From Hungatella sp. (GTDB lineage: Bacteria > Bacillota > Clostridia > Lachnospirales > Lachnospiraceae), in assembly GCA_022792815.1 (NCBI GenBank), contig JAAWBS010000038.1, forward strand, positions 62,001 to 126,000: DNA of 64,000 bases, given 5' to 3'. Below, one piece after another: positions 51,432-59,010 of this stretch (position 1 is the first letter of the stretch; every line of letters begins with the position of its first letter). Under the pieces are notes generated by a model. The model searched no databases and was not told the origin of the DNA. It worked only from the letters and a program-made list of their open reading frames with translations. A program made the translations under genes and the position numbers.

Positions 51432-51989
51432 CTATGAGAGCAGGTGTTCCGCCAGAATCTTGAGTCCCATGATGATGAGGATGAAGCCGCCGGCAAACTC
51501 GGCCCTGGACTTATACCGGGAGCCGAAGACTGTCCCCACTTTCACGCCGACGACGGAGAGGAAGAAGGTGACGATCCCGATGAAGGACACTGCCGGCAGG
51601 ATTTGCACCCTAAGAAAACCGAAGGTGACTCCCACCGCCAGGGCGTCGATGCTGGTGGCCACGGCAAGGACGACCATGTCCCTCCATGCCACGGATGCAT
51701 CGCAGGAGTCCTCGCCGGGGCTTAAGGATTCCTTGATCATATTGCCGCCGATGAGGGCCAGGAGACCGAAGGCGATCCAGTGATCGTAAGATGTGATGGC
51801 ATCCTGAAAGCGGAGACCCAAGAAATATCCCATGAGAGGCATCAGAGCCTGAAAGCCGCCGAAGTACAGCCCGATGATCAGGGCATGGCGCCGGTTCAGT
51901 GTGTGCATGGAAAGCCCTTTGCAGATGGCTACGGCAAAGGCATCCATGGAAAGCCCAACAGCGATGACAAATAATTCCAACAGTGACAT
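51432..51989 (-). CDS. mntP: Manganese efflux pump MntP
   Basis: A 185-residue membrane protein with six helices in two repeated halves, each with the Asp motif: [15 protein letters not shown] (first) and [15 protein letters not shown] (second). It exports Mn2+. A promoter lies about 55 bases upstream, and no manganese (yybP-ykoY) riboswitch is seen, so control would be by other means. Confidence 0.92.
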   Translation of the reverse strand: MSLLELFVIAVGLSMDAFAVAICKGLSMHTLNRRHALIIGLYFGGFQALMPLMGYFLGLRFQDAITSYDHWIAFGLLALIGGNMIKESLSPGEDSCDASVAWRDMVVLAVATSIDALAVGVTFGFLRVQILPAVSFIGIVTFFLSVVGVKVGTVFGSRYKSRAEFAGGFILIIMGLKILAEHLLS

Positions 51990-52043
51990 ATAGACTCCTC
52001 CTGATCTTTGCGGCAGCAGGCAGGCTGCCGGTACATGGGTCTC

Positions 52044-52072
52044 ATTATACCGGTTTCTCCGATGGAATGCAA
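52044..52072 (-). promoter_or_regulatory. mntP promoter
   Basis: On the minus strand: TTGCAT (52072-52067), 17 bases, TATAAT (52049-52044). Confidence 0.7.
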
Positions 52073-52162
52073 GCGGTGATCGGTCATATCCGGGCCGGTT
52101 TCCAGGGCACTGTGAACAGCAATCCGGAGTCGGAAACAGTCAGGATTTGTGAAAATTAGATA

Positions 52163-52191
52163 TTGCAAAGGGATAGGCGGTGTGCTATGAT
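52163..52191 (+). promoter_or_regulatory. Promoter of the T-box operon
   Basis: TTGCAA (52163-52168), 17 bases, TATGAT (52186-52191); transcription should begin near 52198. Confidence 0.7.
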
Positions 52192-52197
52192 ATTACA

Positions 52198-52546
52198 AAT
52201 TTAGTGCTGCAAAGCACTGGGAAAGGCTGTGAAGGAGACTCTTGTCCATGGGACATCGACAGGAAGAGGGCGTCACCGACTGAGAGCGCCGTCATGTTGG
52301 ACCGGACAGTAAGGGAACACTCCGGAGCCGGTATCCTGAATGATCTGCGGGAGCGGATGGGAGTAGGGATACACGGTTGACACTCGTTACGTGTCGAGAG
52401 TGGAGGGCGGTTTTGCCGGTCTCAATGCGGGTGGTACCGCGGAACATGATTGCTACATGTTCAAAAACACTGCGCCAGCAGGTTTTCTTGTAGAAGATGA
52501 TGTCCCGTCCCGGAGTATGTAACAGTATTCCGGGGCGGGACTTTTT
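52198..52546 (+). promoter_or_regulatory. T-box riboswitch controlling aspS2-gatCAB
   Basis: A T-box leader that senses uncharged tRNA. The T-box sequence GCGGGTGGTACCGCGG is at about 52427-52442, and the terminator (GTCCCGTCCCGGAG with CCGGGGCGGGAC, then TTTTT) at 52502-52546. In the presumed specifier loop, GGGAACAC (52313-52320) offers AAC (Asn, 52316-52318) and, one base earlier, GAA (Glu, 52315-52317). A leader with these two overlapping codons is known from C. acetobutylicum for the same transamidation operon. Stem I was not folded in full, so the specifier is a proposal. Confidence 0.88.
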
Positions 52547-52611
52547 GCATTGCGGATAATGAGTCTTTCCCCGGAATTGAAGCCGATTACATCCAGAAGG
52601 AGGAGAGAACC

Positions 52612-53943
52612 ATGGAATTTTTGACAGGAGTGAGAGAAAAGGAAACCGTAGAGATCAGGACGATTTTGGAGGGCAGCTATGTGGGCAGAAGCGTAACCTT
52701 AAACGGCGCGGTCCACAACATCCGCCATATGGGTGAGGTGGCTTTCGTGATCCTGAGGAAGGCTGACGGGCTGGTGCAGTGTGTGTATGAGAAGGGCAAG
52801 GCTGATCTGGATATCAAGGAGCTTAAGGAAGAGTCGGCGGTGGAGGTCACCGGAACGGTGGCCAGGGAGGAGAGGGCTCCCCACGGGTTTGAGATCCGTC
52901 TGGAGGCAGTGAAGGTCCTGTCCGCACCCGAGGAGGTGCTCCCCATCGCCGTCAGCAAATATAAGATGCACACATCTCTGGAGGCCAGGCTGGCTCTGCG
53001 GCCGGTGTCTTTGAGAAACGTGGGGGAGAGGGCGAAATTTAAGATCCAGGAGGGGATTGTACGGGGATTTCGGGATTTTCTCCACAGTCAGGGATTTACG
53101 GAGATCCACACACCCAAGATCGTGTCCAGAGGAGCCGAGGGAGGTTCCAACGTATTCAGGCTGGACTATTTTAACAAGAAGGCGGAGTTGGGACAGAGCC
53201 CCCAGTTTTACAAACAGACCATGGTGGGAGTCTATGACCGGGTCTTTGAGGTGGCACCCGTGTTCCGGGCGGAGAAGCACAACACCACAAGGCACCTGAA
53301 CGAATATGTGGGGCTGGACTTTGAGATGGGATACATCGACGGATTTGAGGATGTGATGGCCATGGAGACCGGATTTCTCCAGTATACCATGGAGCTTTTG
53401 GCACGGGAGTACCGAAAGGAGCTGGAGATACTGGAGGTGAAGCTTCCCGATGTCGGCAGGATTCCCGCGGTGCGCTTCGACCGTGCCAAGGAGCTGGCGG
53501 CGGAGAGATATGACCGGAGGATCAAGAACCCCTACGACCTGGAGCCGGAGGAGGAGATTCTCATCGGCAGGTATTTTAAGGAGGAGTATGACAGTGATTT
53601 CGTGTTCGTCACCCATTACCCCAGCAGGAAGCGCCCCTTCTACGCCATGGACGACCCGGCGGACTCCAAATTTACTCTGAGCTTCGATCTGCTGTTTCGG
53701 GGTATGGAGGTGACTACCGGGGGACAGAGGATCCACGACTACCGGGAACTTTTGGCCAAGATGGAGAGGCGGAACATGGATCCGGATGACATATCCTCCT
53801 ACCTGATGATTTTCAAATACGGGATGCCTCCTCACGGGGGGCTGGGAATCGGGCTGGAGCGGCTGACCATGAGACTGTTGGATGAGTCAAATGTCCGGGA
53901 GGCGTCCCTGTTCCCGAGAGACGTAACCAGACTGGTACCCTAA
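52612..53943 (+). CDS. aspS: Archaeal-type aspartyl-tRNA synthetase, probably non-discriminating (AspS2)
   Basis: Charges tRNA(Asp) and, by context, tRNA(Asn) with aspartate. The 443 residues show an N-terminal OB fold ([21 protein letters not shown]) without the large GAD insertion of bacterial AspRS, motif 2 ([25 protein letters not shown] region), RPFYAMDDP and motif 3 ([14 protein letters not shown]). Length and motifs are of the archaeal/eukaryal type. Neighbouring gatCAB would convert Asp-tRNA(Asn) to Asn-tRNA(Asn), so the enzyme should be non-discriminating (inference). Annotation as asparaginyl-tRNA synthetase is the alternative, less likely beside gatCAB. Confidence 0.9.
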   Translation: MEFLTGVREKETVEIRTILEGSYVGRSVTLNGAVHNIRHMGEVAFVILRKADGLVQCVYEKGKADLDIKELKEESAVEVTGTVAREERAPHGFEIRLEAVKVLSAPEEVLPIAVSKYKMHTSLEARLALRPVSLRNVGERAKFKIQEGIVRGFRDFLHSQGFTEIHTPKIVSRGAEGGSNVFRLDYFNKKAELGQSPQFYKQTMVGVYDRVFEVAPVFRAEKHNTTRHLNEYVGLDFEMGYIDGFEDVMAMETGFLQYTMELLAREYRKELEILEVKLPDVGRIPAVRFDRAKELAAERYDRRIKNPYDLEPEEEILIGRYFKEEYDSDFVFVTHYPSRKRPFYAMDDPADSKFTLSFDLLFRGMEVTTGGQRIHDYRELLAKMERRNMDPDDISSYLMIFKYGMPPHGGLGIGLERLTMRLLDESNVREASLFPRDVTRLVP

Positions 53944-53978
53944 CCCGAGGCCGGATTACAGGAAGGAGGAATTTGGCG

Positions 53979-54272
53979 ATGGCAAAGATCATCAGCGACG
54001 AGACCATAGAATATGTAGGGATCCTGGCAAAGCTGGAGCTGTCCCCCAGGGAGCGGGAGGAAGCCAAGAAGGATATGGGCAGGATGCTGGACTATATCGA
54101 CAAGCTAAATGAACTGGACACCAGTGGGGTGGAGCCCATGTCCCACGTATTTTCCATGAACAATGTGTTTCGGGAGGATGTGGTGACCAACGGCGACGAC
54201 AGGGAGCAGATGCTGAAGAATGCACCGGAGCAGAAGGACGGAGCTTTCAAGGTGCCGAAGACGGTGGAGTGA
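53979..54272 (+). CDS. gatC: Asp-tRNA(Asn)/Glu-tRNA(Gln) amidotransferase subunit C
   Basis: The 97-residue subunit that wraps GatA and GatB together. Family pattern: [21 protein letters not shown], then [22 protein letters not shown] and the end [10 protein letters not shown]. The ATG at 53979 has AGGAGGA about 9 bases upstream; a TTG at 53973 is too near it. Confidence 0.94.
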   Translation: MAKIISDETIEYVGILAKLELSPREREEAKKDMGRMLDYIDKLNELDTSGVEPMSHVFSMNNVFREDVVTNGDDREQMLKNAPEQKDGAFKVPKTVE

Positions 54273-54285
54273 GGAGCGGGATCAT

Positions 54286-55731
54286 ATGAGTATACTGAAA
54301 TTAAGCGCCACAGAGCTTGGAAAGAAGATCAGAGATCGAGAACTGACGGCAGTGGAGGCCACAGAGGCGGTGTTGAGGCAGATCCGGGAACAGGAACCTC
54401 GGATCCATGCCTATGTGACGGTGGATGAGGAGGGGGCCCGAAAGAGGGCGGCACAGGTACAGGCACAGATCGAGGCGGGGACACTGAAGGGGCCTTTGGC
54501 CGGCGTGCCGGCGGCAGTCAAGGACAACCTGTGTACCAAGGGCCTAAAGACCACCTGCAGCTCCAACATCTTATATAATTTTGTGCCCTCCTACACGGCG
54601 GAGGCGGTGGCAAACCTTGAGAGGGCCGGGGCAGTGGTGCTGGGCAAGACCAATATGGATGAATTTGCTATGGGAAGCACCACGGAGACCTCCGCGTTTG
54701 GGGTGACGAAAAACCCGTGGGATACGGAGCGGGTGCCGGGAGGCTCCTCGGGAGGATCCTGTGCGGCGGTGGCGGCGGAGGAGTGCTTTTACGCCCTGGG
54801 ATCCGACACCGGCGGCTCCATCCGACAGCCCAGCTCCTTCTGCGGAGTCATGGGCATCAAGCCCACCTACGGCACCGTGTCCCGGTACGGGCTGATCGCT
54901 TACGGCTCCTCCTTGGACCAGGTGGGGCCTGTGGGGAAAAATGTGTCCGACTGCGCGGCGGTGCTGGAAGCCATCTCCTCCTATGACAGAAAGGACAGCA
55001 CCTCCATACCCAGAAAGGACCTGGACTTTACTGCTGCCCTGAAGGCGGACGTGAGGGGGATGAAGATGGGGATCCCCAGGGACTATCTGGGCGAGGGCCT
55101 GGACGGGGAAGTGAGAGAAGGGATTTTGAGAGCTGCCGATGTGCTGAGAAGCCTGGGTGCCCGGGTGGAGGAGTTTGATTTGAGTCTGACGGAGTATGGG
55201 ATTCCGGCTTACTATGTCATCGCCTCGGCGGAGGCCAGCTCCAATTTATCCCGGTTTGACGGGGTCAAGTACGGGCTGAGGGCCGAGGAGTATGAGGGGC
55301 TCCATCAGATGTACAAGAAAAGTCGGTCAGAGGGCTTCGGCACGGAGGTAAAGAGGAGGATCATGCTGGGGTCTTTTGTGCTTAGCTCCGGGTATTATGA
55401 TGCCTACTATCTGAAGGCGCTGAGGACCAAGGCATTGATCAAACAGGCATTTGACAGGGCATTTGCGGAGTATGACGTGATCCTGTCTCCGGCTGCGCCC
55501 ACCACGGCGCCCAGGCTGGGAGAGTCTTTAAAAGACCCTTTAAAAATGTATCTGGGAGATATCTACACCATATCCGTGAACCTGGCAGGACTTCCGGCTA
55601 TGACGGTGCCCTGCGGAAGGGATTCGAAGGGACTGCCCATCGGATTACAGCTGATCGGAGACTGTTTCCGGGAGAAAAAGATCATTCAGGCGGCTTATGC
55701 CTATGAACAGAGCGGGGAGGGAAGAATATGA
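54286..55731 (+). CDS. gatA: Asp-tRNA(Asn)/Glu-tRNA(Gln) amidotransferase subunit A
   Basis: The amidase subunit that releases ammonia from glutamine. The 481 residues have the Ser-cisSer-Lys triad: Lys in VPAAVKDNLC, the cis-Ser and nucleophile in GGSSGGSCAAVAA and GSDTGGSIRQPSSFCG. GAGGAG precedes the ATG at 54286, 13 bases after gatC. Stop overlaps gatB (ATGA). Confidence 0.96.
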   Translation: MSILKLSATELGKKIRDRELTAVEATEAVLRQIREQEPRIHAYVTVDEEGARKRAAQVQAQIEAGTLKGPLAGVPAAVKDNLCTKGLKTTCSSNILYNFVPSYTAEAVANLERAGAVVLGKTNMDEFAMGSTTETSAFGVTKNPWDTERVPGGSSGGSCAAVAAEECFYALGSDTGGSIRQPSSFCGVMGIKPTYGTVSRYGLIAYGSSLDQVGPVGKNVSDCAAVLEAISSYDRKDSTSIPRKDLDFTAALKADVRGMKMGIPRDYLGEGLDGEVREGILRAADVLRSLGARVEEFDLSLTEYGIPAYYVIASAEASSNLSRFDGVKYGLRAEEYEGLHQMYKKSRSEGFGTEVKRRIMLGSFVLSSGYYDAYYLKALRTKALIKQAFDRAFAEYDVILSPAAPTTAPRLGESLKDPLKMYLGDIYTISVNLAGLPAMTVPCGRDSKGLPIGLQLIGDCFREKKIIQAAYAYEQSGEGRI

Positions 55732-57164
55732 GCAGACAATACGAGACTGTCATCGGTCTGGAGGTCCATGTGGAGCTGGCTACCAAGACGAAGATATTCT
55801 GCGGCTGCTCCACCCGGTTCGGGGGAGCGCCCAACACTCACACCTGCCCGGTGTGCACCGGGATGCCGGGGGCTCTGCCGGTTCTCAACAGACAGGTGGT
55901 GGAGTACGCTCTGGCCGTAGGGCTGGCGGCCAACTGCCGGATCAACCGGTACTGCAAATTTGACCGGAAGAACTATTTTTATCCGGACAATCCCCAGAAC
56001 TATCAGATCTCCCAGCTCTATCTGCCTGTCTGCCGGGACGGGTGGGTGGAGATCGAGACCTCGGCCGGGAAGAAAACAATCGGTATCCACGAGATCCATA
56101 TGGAGGAGGATGCGGGGAAGCTGACCCATGACGAGTGGGAGGACTGCTCCCTGGTGGACTACAACCGAAGCGGCGTGCCCCTCATCGAGATCGTGTCCGA
56201 GCCGGACATGAGAAACGGGGAGGAGGTCATCGCCTATCTGGAGAGGCTGCGGCTGATGATCCAGTATCTGGGAGCCTCGGACTGCAAGCTGCAGGAGGGG
56301 TCCATGAGGGCGGATGTGAACCTGTCTGTCCGTCCCCTGGGATCAGACCGGATGGGGACCCGGACGGAGATGAAGAACCTAAACTCCTTCAAGGCCATCG
56401 CCAGGGCCATCGAGGGGGAGCGGAAGAGGCAGATCGAGCGGATCGAGGAGGGAAGACCGGTGGTGCAGGAGACCAGGCGCTGGGATGACAACAAGGAGTG
56501 CTCCTACCCTATGCGGTCCAAGGAGGATGCCCAGGATTACCGGTACTTCCCGGATCCGGACTTAACGCCGGTGGTCATAAGCGATGAGTGGATCGACCAG
56601 GTCCGCCGCCGCCAGCCGGAGATGCAGCCGGAGAAGATGGCCAGGTATCAGGAGGAGTTGGGGATCCCGGAGTACGACGCCAGGATTCTCACCTCCACCC
56701 GGCATATGGCGGATCTGTTTGAGGAGACCGCTGCTCTGTGCGGCAGGCCCAAGGAGGTGTCCAACTGGCTTATGGTGGAAGCCATGAGGCTTTTGAAGGA
56801 AAAGGAGCAGGAGCCGGAGGACATGGCCTTCAGCCCCGCAAACCTGGCTGCCCTCATCGGTCTGGTGGATCGGGGAGTCATCAACCGGACCGTGGCCAAG
56901 ACCGTGTTTGAGGAGATCTTTTCAGGCGATGTGGACCCGGAGCGGTATGTGGAGGAGAAGGGGCTTAAGATGGTAAACGACCAGGGTGCCATAGAGCGGG
57001 TCATAAAGCAGGTCATCGCTGCCAATCCCCGATCCGTGGAGGATTACCGAAGCGGAAAAGAGAAGGCCATGGGCTTTTTGGTGGGGCAGACTATGAGAGC
57101 CATGAAGGGCAAGGCGGACCCGGCTTTCGTCAACCGACTTGTGAAAGAACGCTTGACGAAGTGA
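55728..57164 (+). CDS. gatB: Asp-tRNA(Asn)/Glu-tRNA(Gln) amidotransferase subunit B
   Basis: The kinase subunit that activates the tRNA-bound Asp or Glu with ATP and binds the tRNA. The 478 residues show GLEVHVELATKTKIFCGC, the zinc Cys CPVCTGMPG, KNYFYPDNPQNYQISQ and HMEEDAGKLTHD, then the C-terminal helical/YqeY-like tail (about 330-478). It completes gatCAB under the T-box. Confidence 0.96.
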   Translation: MSRQYETVIGLEVHVELATKTKIFCGCSTRFGGAPNTHTCPVCTGMPGALPVLNRQVVEYALAVGLAANCRINRYCKFDRKNYFYPDNPQNYQISQLYLPVCRDGWVEIETSAGKKTIGIHEIHMEEDAGKLTHDEWEDCSLVDYNRSGVPLIEIVSEPDMRNGEEVIAYLERLRLMIQYLGASDCKLQEGSMRADVNLSVRPLGSDRMGTRTEMKNLNSFKAIARAIEGERKRQIERIEEGRPVVQETRRWDDNKECSYPMRSKEDAQDYRYFPDPDLTPVVISDEWIDQVRRRQPEMQPEKMARYQEELGIPEYDARILTSTRHMADLFEETAALCGRPKEVSNWLMVEAMRLLKEKEQEPEDMAFSPANLAALIGLVDRGVINRTVAKTVFEEIFSGDVDPERYVEEKGLKMVNDQGAIERVIKQVIAANPRSVEDYRSGKEKAMGFLVGQTMRAMKGKADPAFVNRLVKERLTK

Positions 57165-57203
57165 GAGCAATGGGGTAAAGTACTAATACGAGGAGGAAAC
57201 GAC

Positions 57204-58499
57204 ATGAAACCATATGCAGAGATGACGAGAGACGAGCTTCAGGCCCTGAGAAAAGAGCTGAAGTCCAAATATAGAGAGTTTCAGGGAAAGGATTTAAAAC
57301 TGGACATGTCCAGAGGAAAGCCCAGTGTGGATCAGCTGGATCTGTCCATGGGGATGATGGATGTCTTAAGCAGTGACGACGACTTGACCTGCGACGACGG
57401 AACCGACTGCCGCAATTACGGAGTCCTGGACGGCATCAGCGAGGCCAAGGAACTTTTGGCGGATATGATGGAGGTCCACCCGGATCAGATCATCATCTAC
57501 GGGAATTCCAGCCTGAACGTGATGTACGACACCGTGTCCCGCTCCATGACCCACGGCGTCATGGGCAACATCCCCTGGTGCAAGCTGGACAAGGTGAAGT
57601 TCCTCTGTCCGGTGCCTGGCTATGACCGCCATTTTGCCATCACAGAGTACTTTGGCATCGAGATGATCACGGTGCCCATGACAGAAAAAGGACCGGATAT
57701 GGATATGGTGGAAGCGCTGGTGGCGGAAGACGAGGCCATCAAGGGCATCTGGTGTGTGCCCAAATACTCCAACCCGCAGGGTATCTCCTACTCCGACGAC
57801 ACGGTGAGGCGGTTTGCCAGGCTGAAGCCGGCGGCCAAGGATTTCCGTATCTACTGGGATAATGCCTACACCATCCACCATCTTTACGACCATGAGCAGG
57901 ACCACCTGATCGAGATTCTGGCAGAGTGCAAGAGGGCGGGCAATTCCGACCTGGCATATAAATTCGCCTCCACCTCCAAGATCAGCTTCCCGGGTTCCGG
58001 CATCGCGGCCATCGCGGCCTCCCAGAACAATCTGGTGGATATCAAGAAACAGCTGTGCATCCAGACCATCGGCCATGACAAGGTGAATCAGCTGCGCCAT
58101 GTGAGATTCTTCGGGGGGATCCACGGCATGGTGGAGCACATGCGGCTTCACGCGGATATTATGAGACCAAAGTTTGAGGCGGTCAATGAGATCCTGACCA
58201 ACGAGCTGGGCGGCCTTGACATCGGCACCTGGACGACCCCCAAGGGCGGGTATTTTATGGCCTTCGATTCTCTGGACGGCTGTGCCAAATCCATCGTGGC
58301 CAGGTGTAAGAAAGCAGGACTGATCATGACCGGGGCCGGAGCCACCTATCCCTACGGAAAGGATCCTCATGACAGCAACATCCGCATCGCGCCGTCCTAT
58401 CCGCCTCTGTCCGATTTAAAGCTTGCCATGGAGCTGTTTGCCCTGTGTGTCAAGCTGGTGAGTGTGGATAAGCTGCTGAAAGAGATGCAGGATCAGTAA
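57204..58499 (+). CDS. Aspartate-type aminotransferase (subgroup Ic)
   Basis: A 431-residue PLP aminotransferase. Motifs: LDMSRGKPSVDQLDLS, YGNSSLNVMYD, VPKYSNPQGISYSD, the Lys in ASTSKISFPGSG and the C-terminal Arg in DSNIRIAPSYP. These place it in aspartate aminotransferase subgroup Ic (AspB-like, Asp_aminotransf family). It makes aspartate from oxaloacetate; lying 39 bases after gatB, it may supply the amino acid used by aspS2-gatCAB, perhaps under the same T-box. AGGAGG precedes the start. Confidence 0.88.
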   Translation: MKPYAEMTRDELQALRKELKSKYREFQGKDLKLDMSRGKPSVDQLDLSMGMMDVLSSDDDLTCDDGTDCRNYGVLDGISEAKELLADMMEVHPDQIIIYGNSSLNVMYDTVSRSMTHGVMGNIPWCKLDKVKFLCPVPGYDRHFAITEYFGIEMITVPMTEKGPDMDMVEALVAEDEAIKGIWCVPKYSNPQGISYSDDTVRRFARLKPAAKDFRIYWDNAYTIHHLYDHEQDHLIEILAECKRAGNSDLAYKFASTSKISFPGSGIAAIAASQNNLVDIKKQLCIQTIGHDKVNQLRHVRFFGGIHGMVEHMRLHADIMRPKFEAVNEILTNELGGLDIGTWTTPKGGYFMAFDSLDGCAKSIVARCKKAGLIMTGAGATYPYGKDPHDSNIRIAPSYPPLSDLKLAMELFALCVKLVSVDKLLKEMQDQ

Positions 58500-58565
58500 T
58501 CCGCAGGCAGGGTCAGAGGACGGGATGGAGACCGGACCCCAGCGAGGGAATTGCAGGAGAAAATC

Positions 58566-59009
58566 ATGAATCTTACTATACCGGAAAAAAATGAGATGCT
58601 GAGAAAGCTGTGCAGCCGGGAGAGCATCACCTATATCATCTTCGGGGTTCTGACCACGGCGGTGGACTGGGTTTCCTATACGGCCCTCTGGGCCATGGGT
58701 GCCGACTATCGGGTATCCACGGCCTTGAGCTGGGCGGCTGCGGTGCTGTTCGCTTTCGTCACCAACAAGTTTTTTGTGTTTCGAAGCTTTGACACAGGTC
58801 TTTGGTATCTGTGGAAGGAATTCATATCCTTTGTGGCGTGCAGGGCAGCCACCGGTGTCTTTACCATGGGAGGCATGATCGTCATGGTGGGGATGTTGGG
58901 CTGGCCGGAATTTATCGGTAAACTGATTGTATCTGCGGTTTCCCTGGTGCTGAATTATATCCTGAGCAAACTGTTTATTTTTAAGAAGGCCGGGGACAGG
59001 GAGAAGTAA
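58566..59009 (+). CDS. GtrA family membrane protein
   Basis: A 147-residue protein with four helices and the GtrA pattern (ITYIIFGVLTTAVDWVSYTALW; FVTNKFFVFRS; LNYILSKLFIF). GtrA/GtcA proteins flip undecaprenyl-linked sugars used to decorate wall polymers. AGGAG precedes the ATG at 58566. A YfhO-type gene follows after one base, as in the CsbB-GtcA-YfhO three-part glycosylation system; no CsbB-type glycosyltransferase is adjacent. Confidence 0.9.
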   Translation: MNLTIPEKNEMLRKLCSRESITYIIFGVLTTAVDWVSYTALWAMGADYRVSTALSWAAAVLFAFVTNKFFVFRSFDTGLWYLWKEFISFVACRAATGVFTMGGMIVMVGMLGWPEFIGKLIVSAVSLVLNYILSKLFIFKKAGDREK

Positions 59010-59010
59010 T

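Noticed and set aside
51990-52043. Manganese riboswitch before mntP
   Set aside because: The predicted leader is only about 50 bases and has no yybP-ykoY motif.
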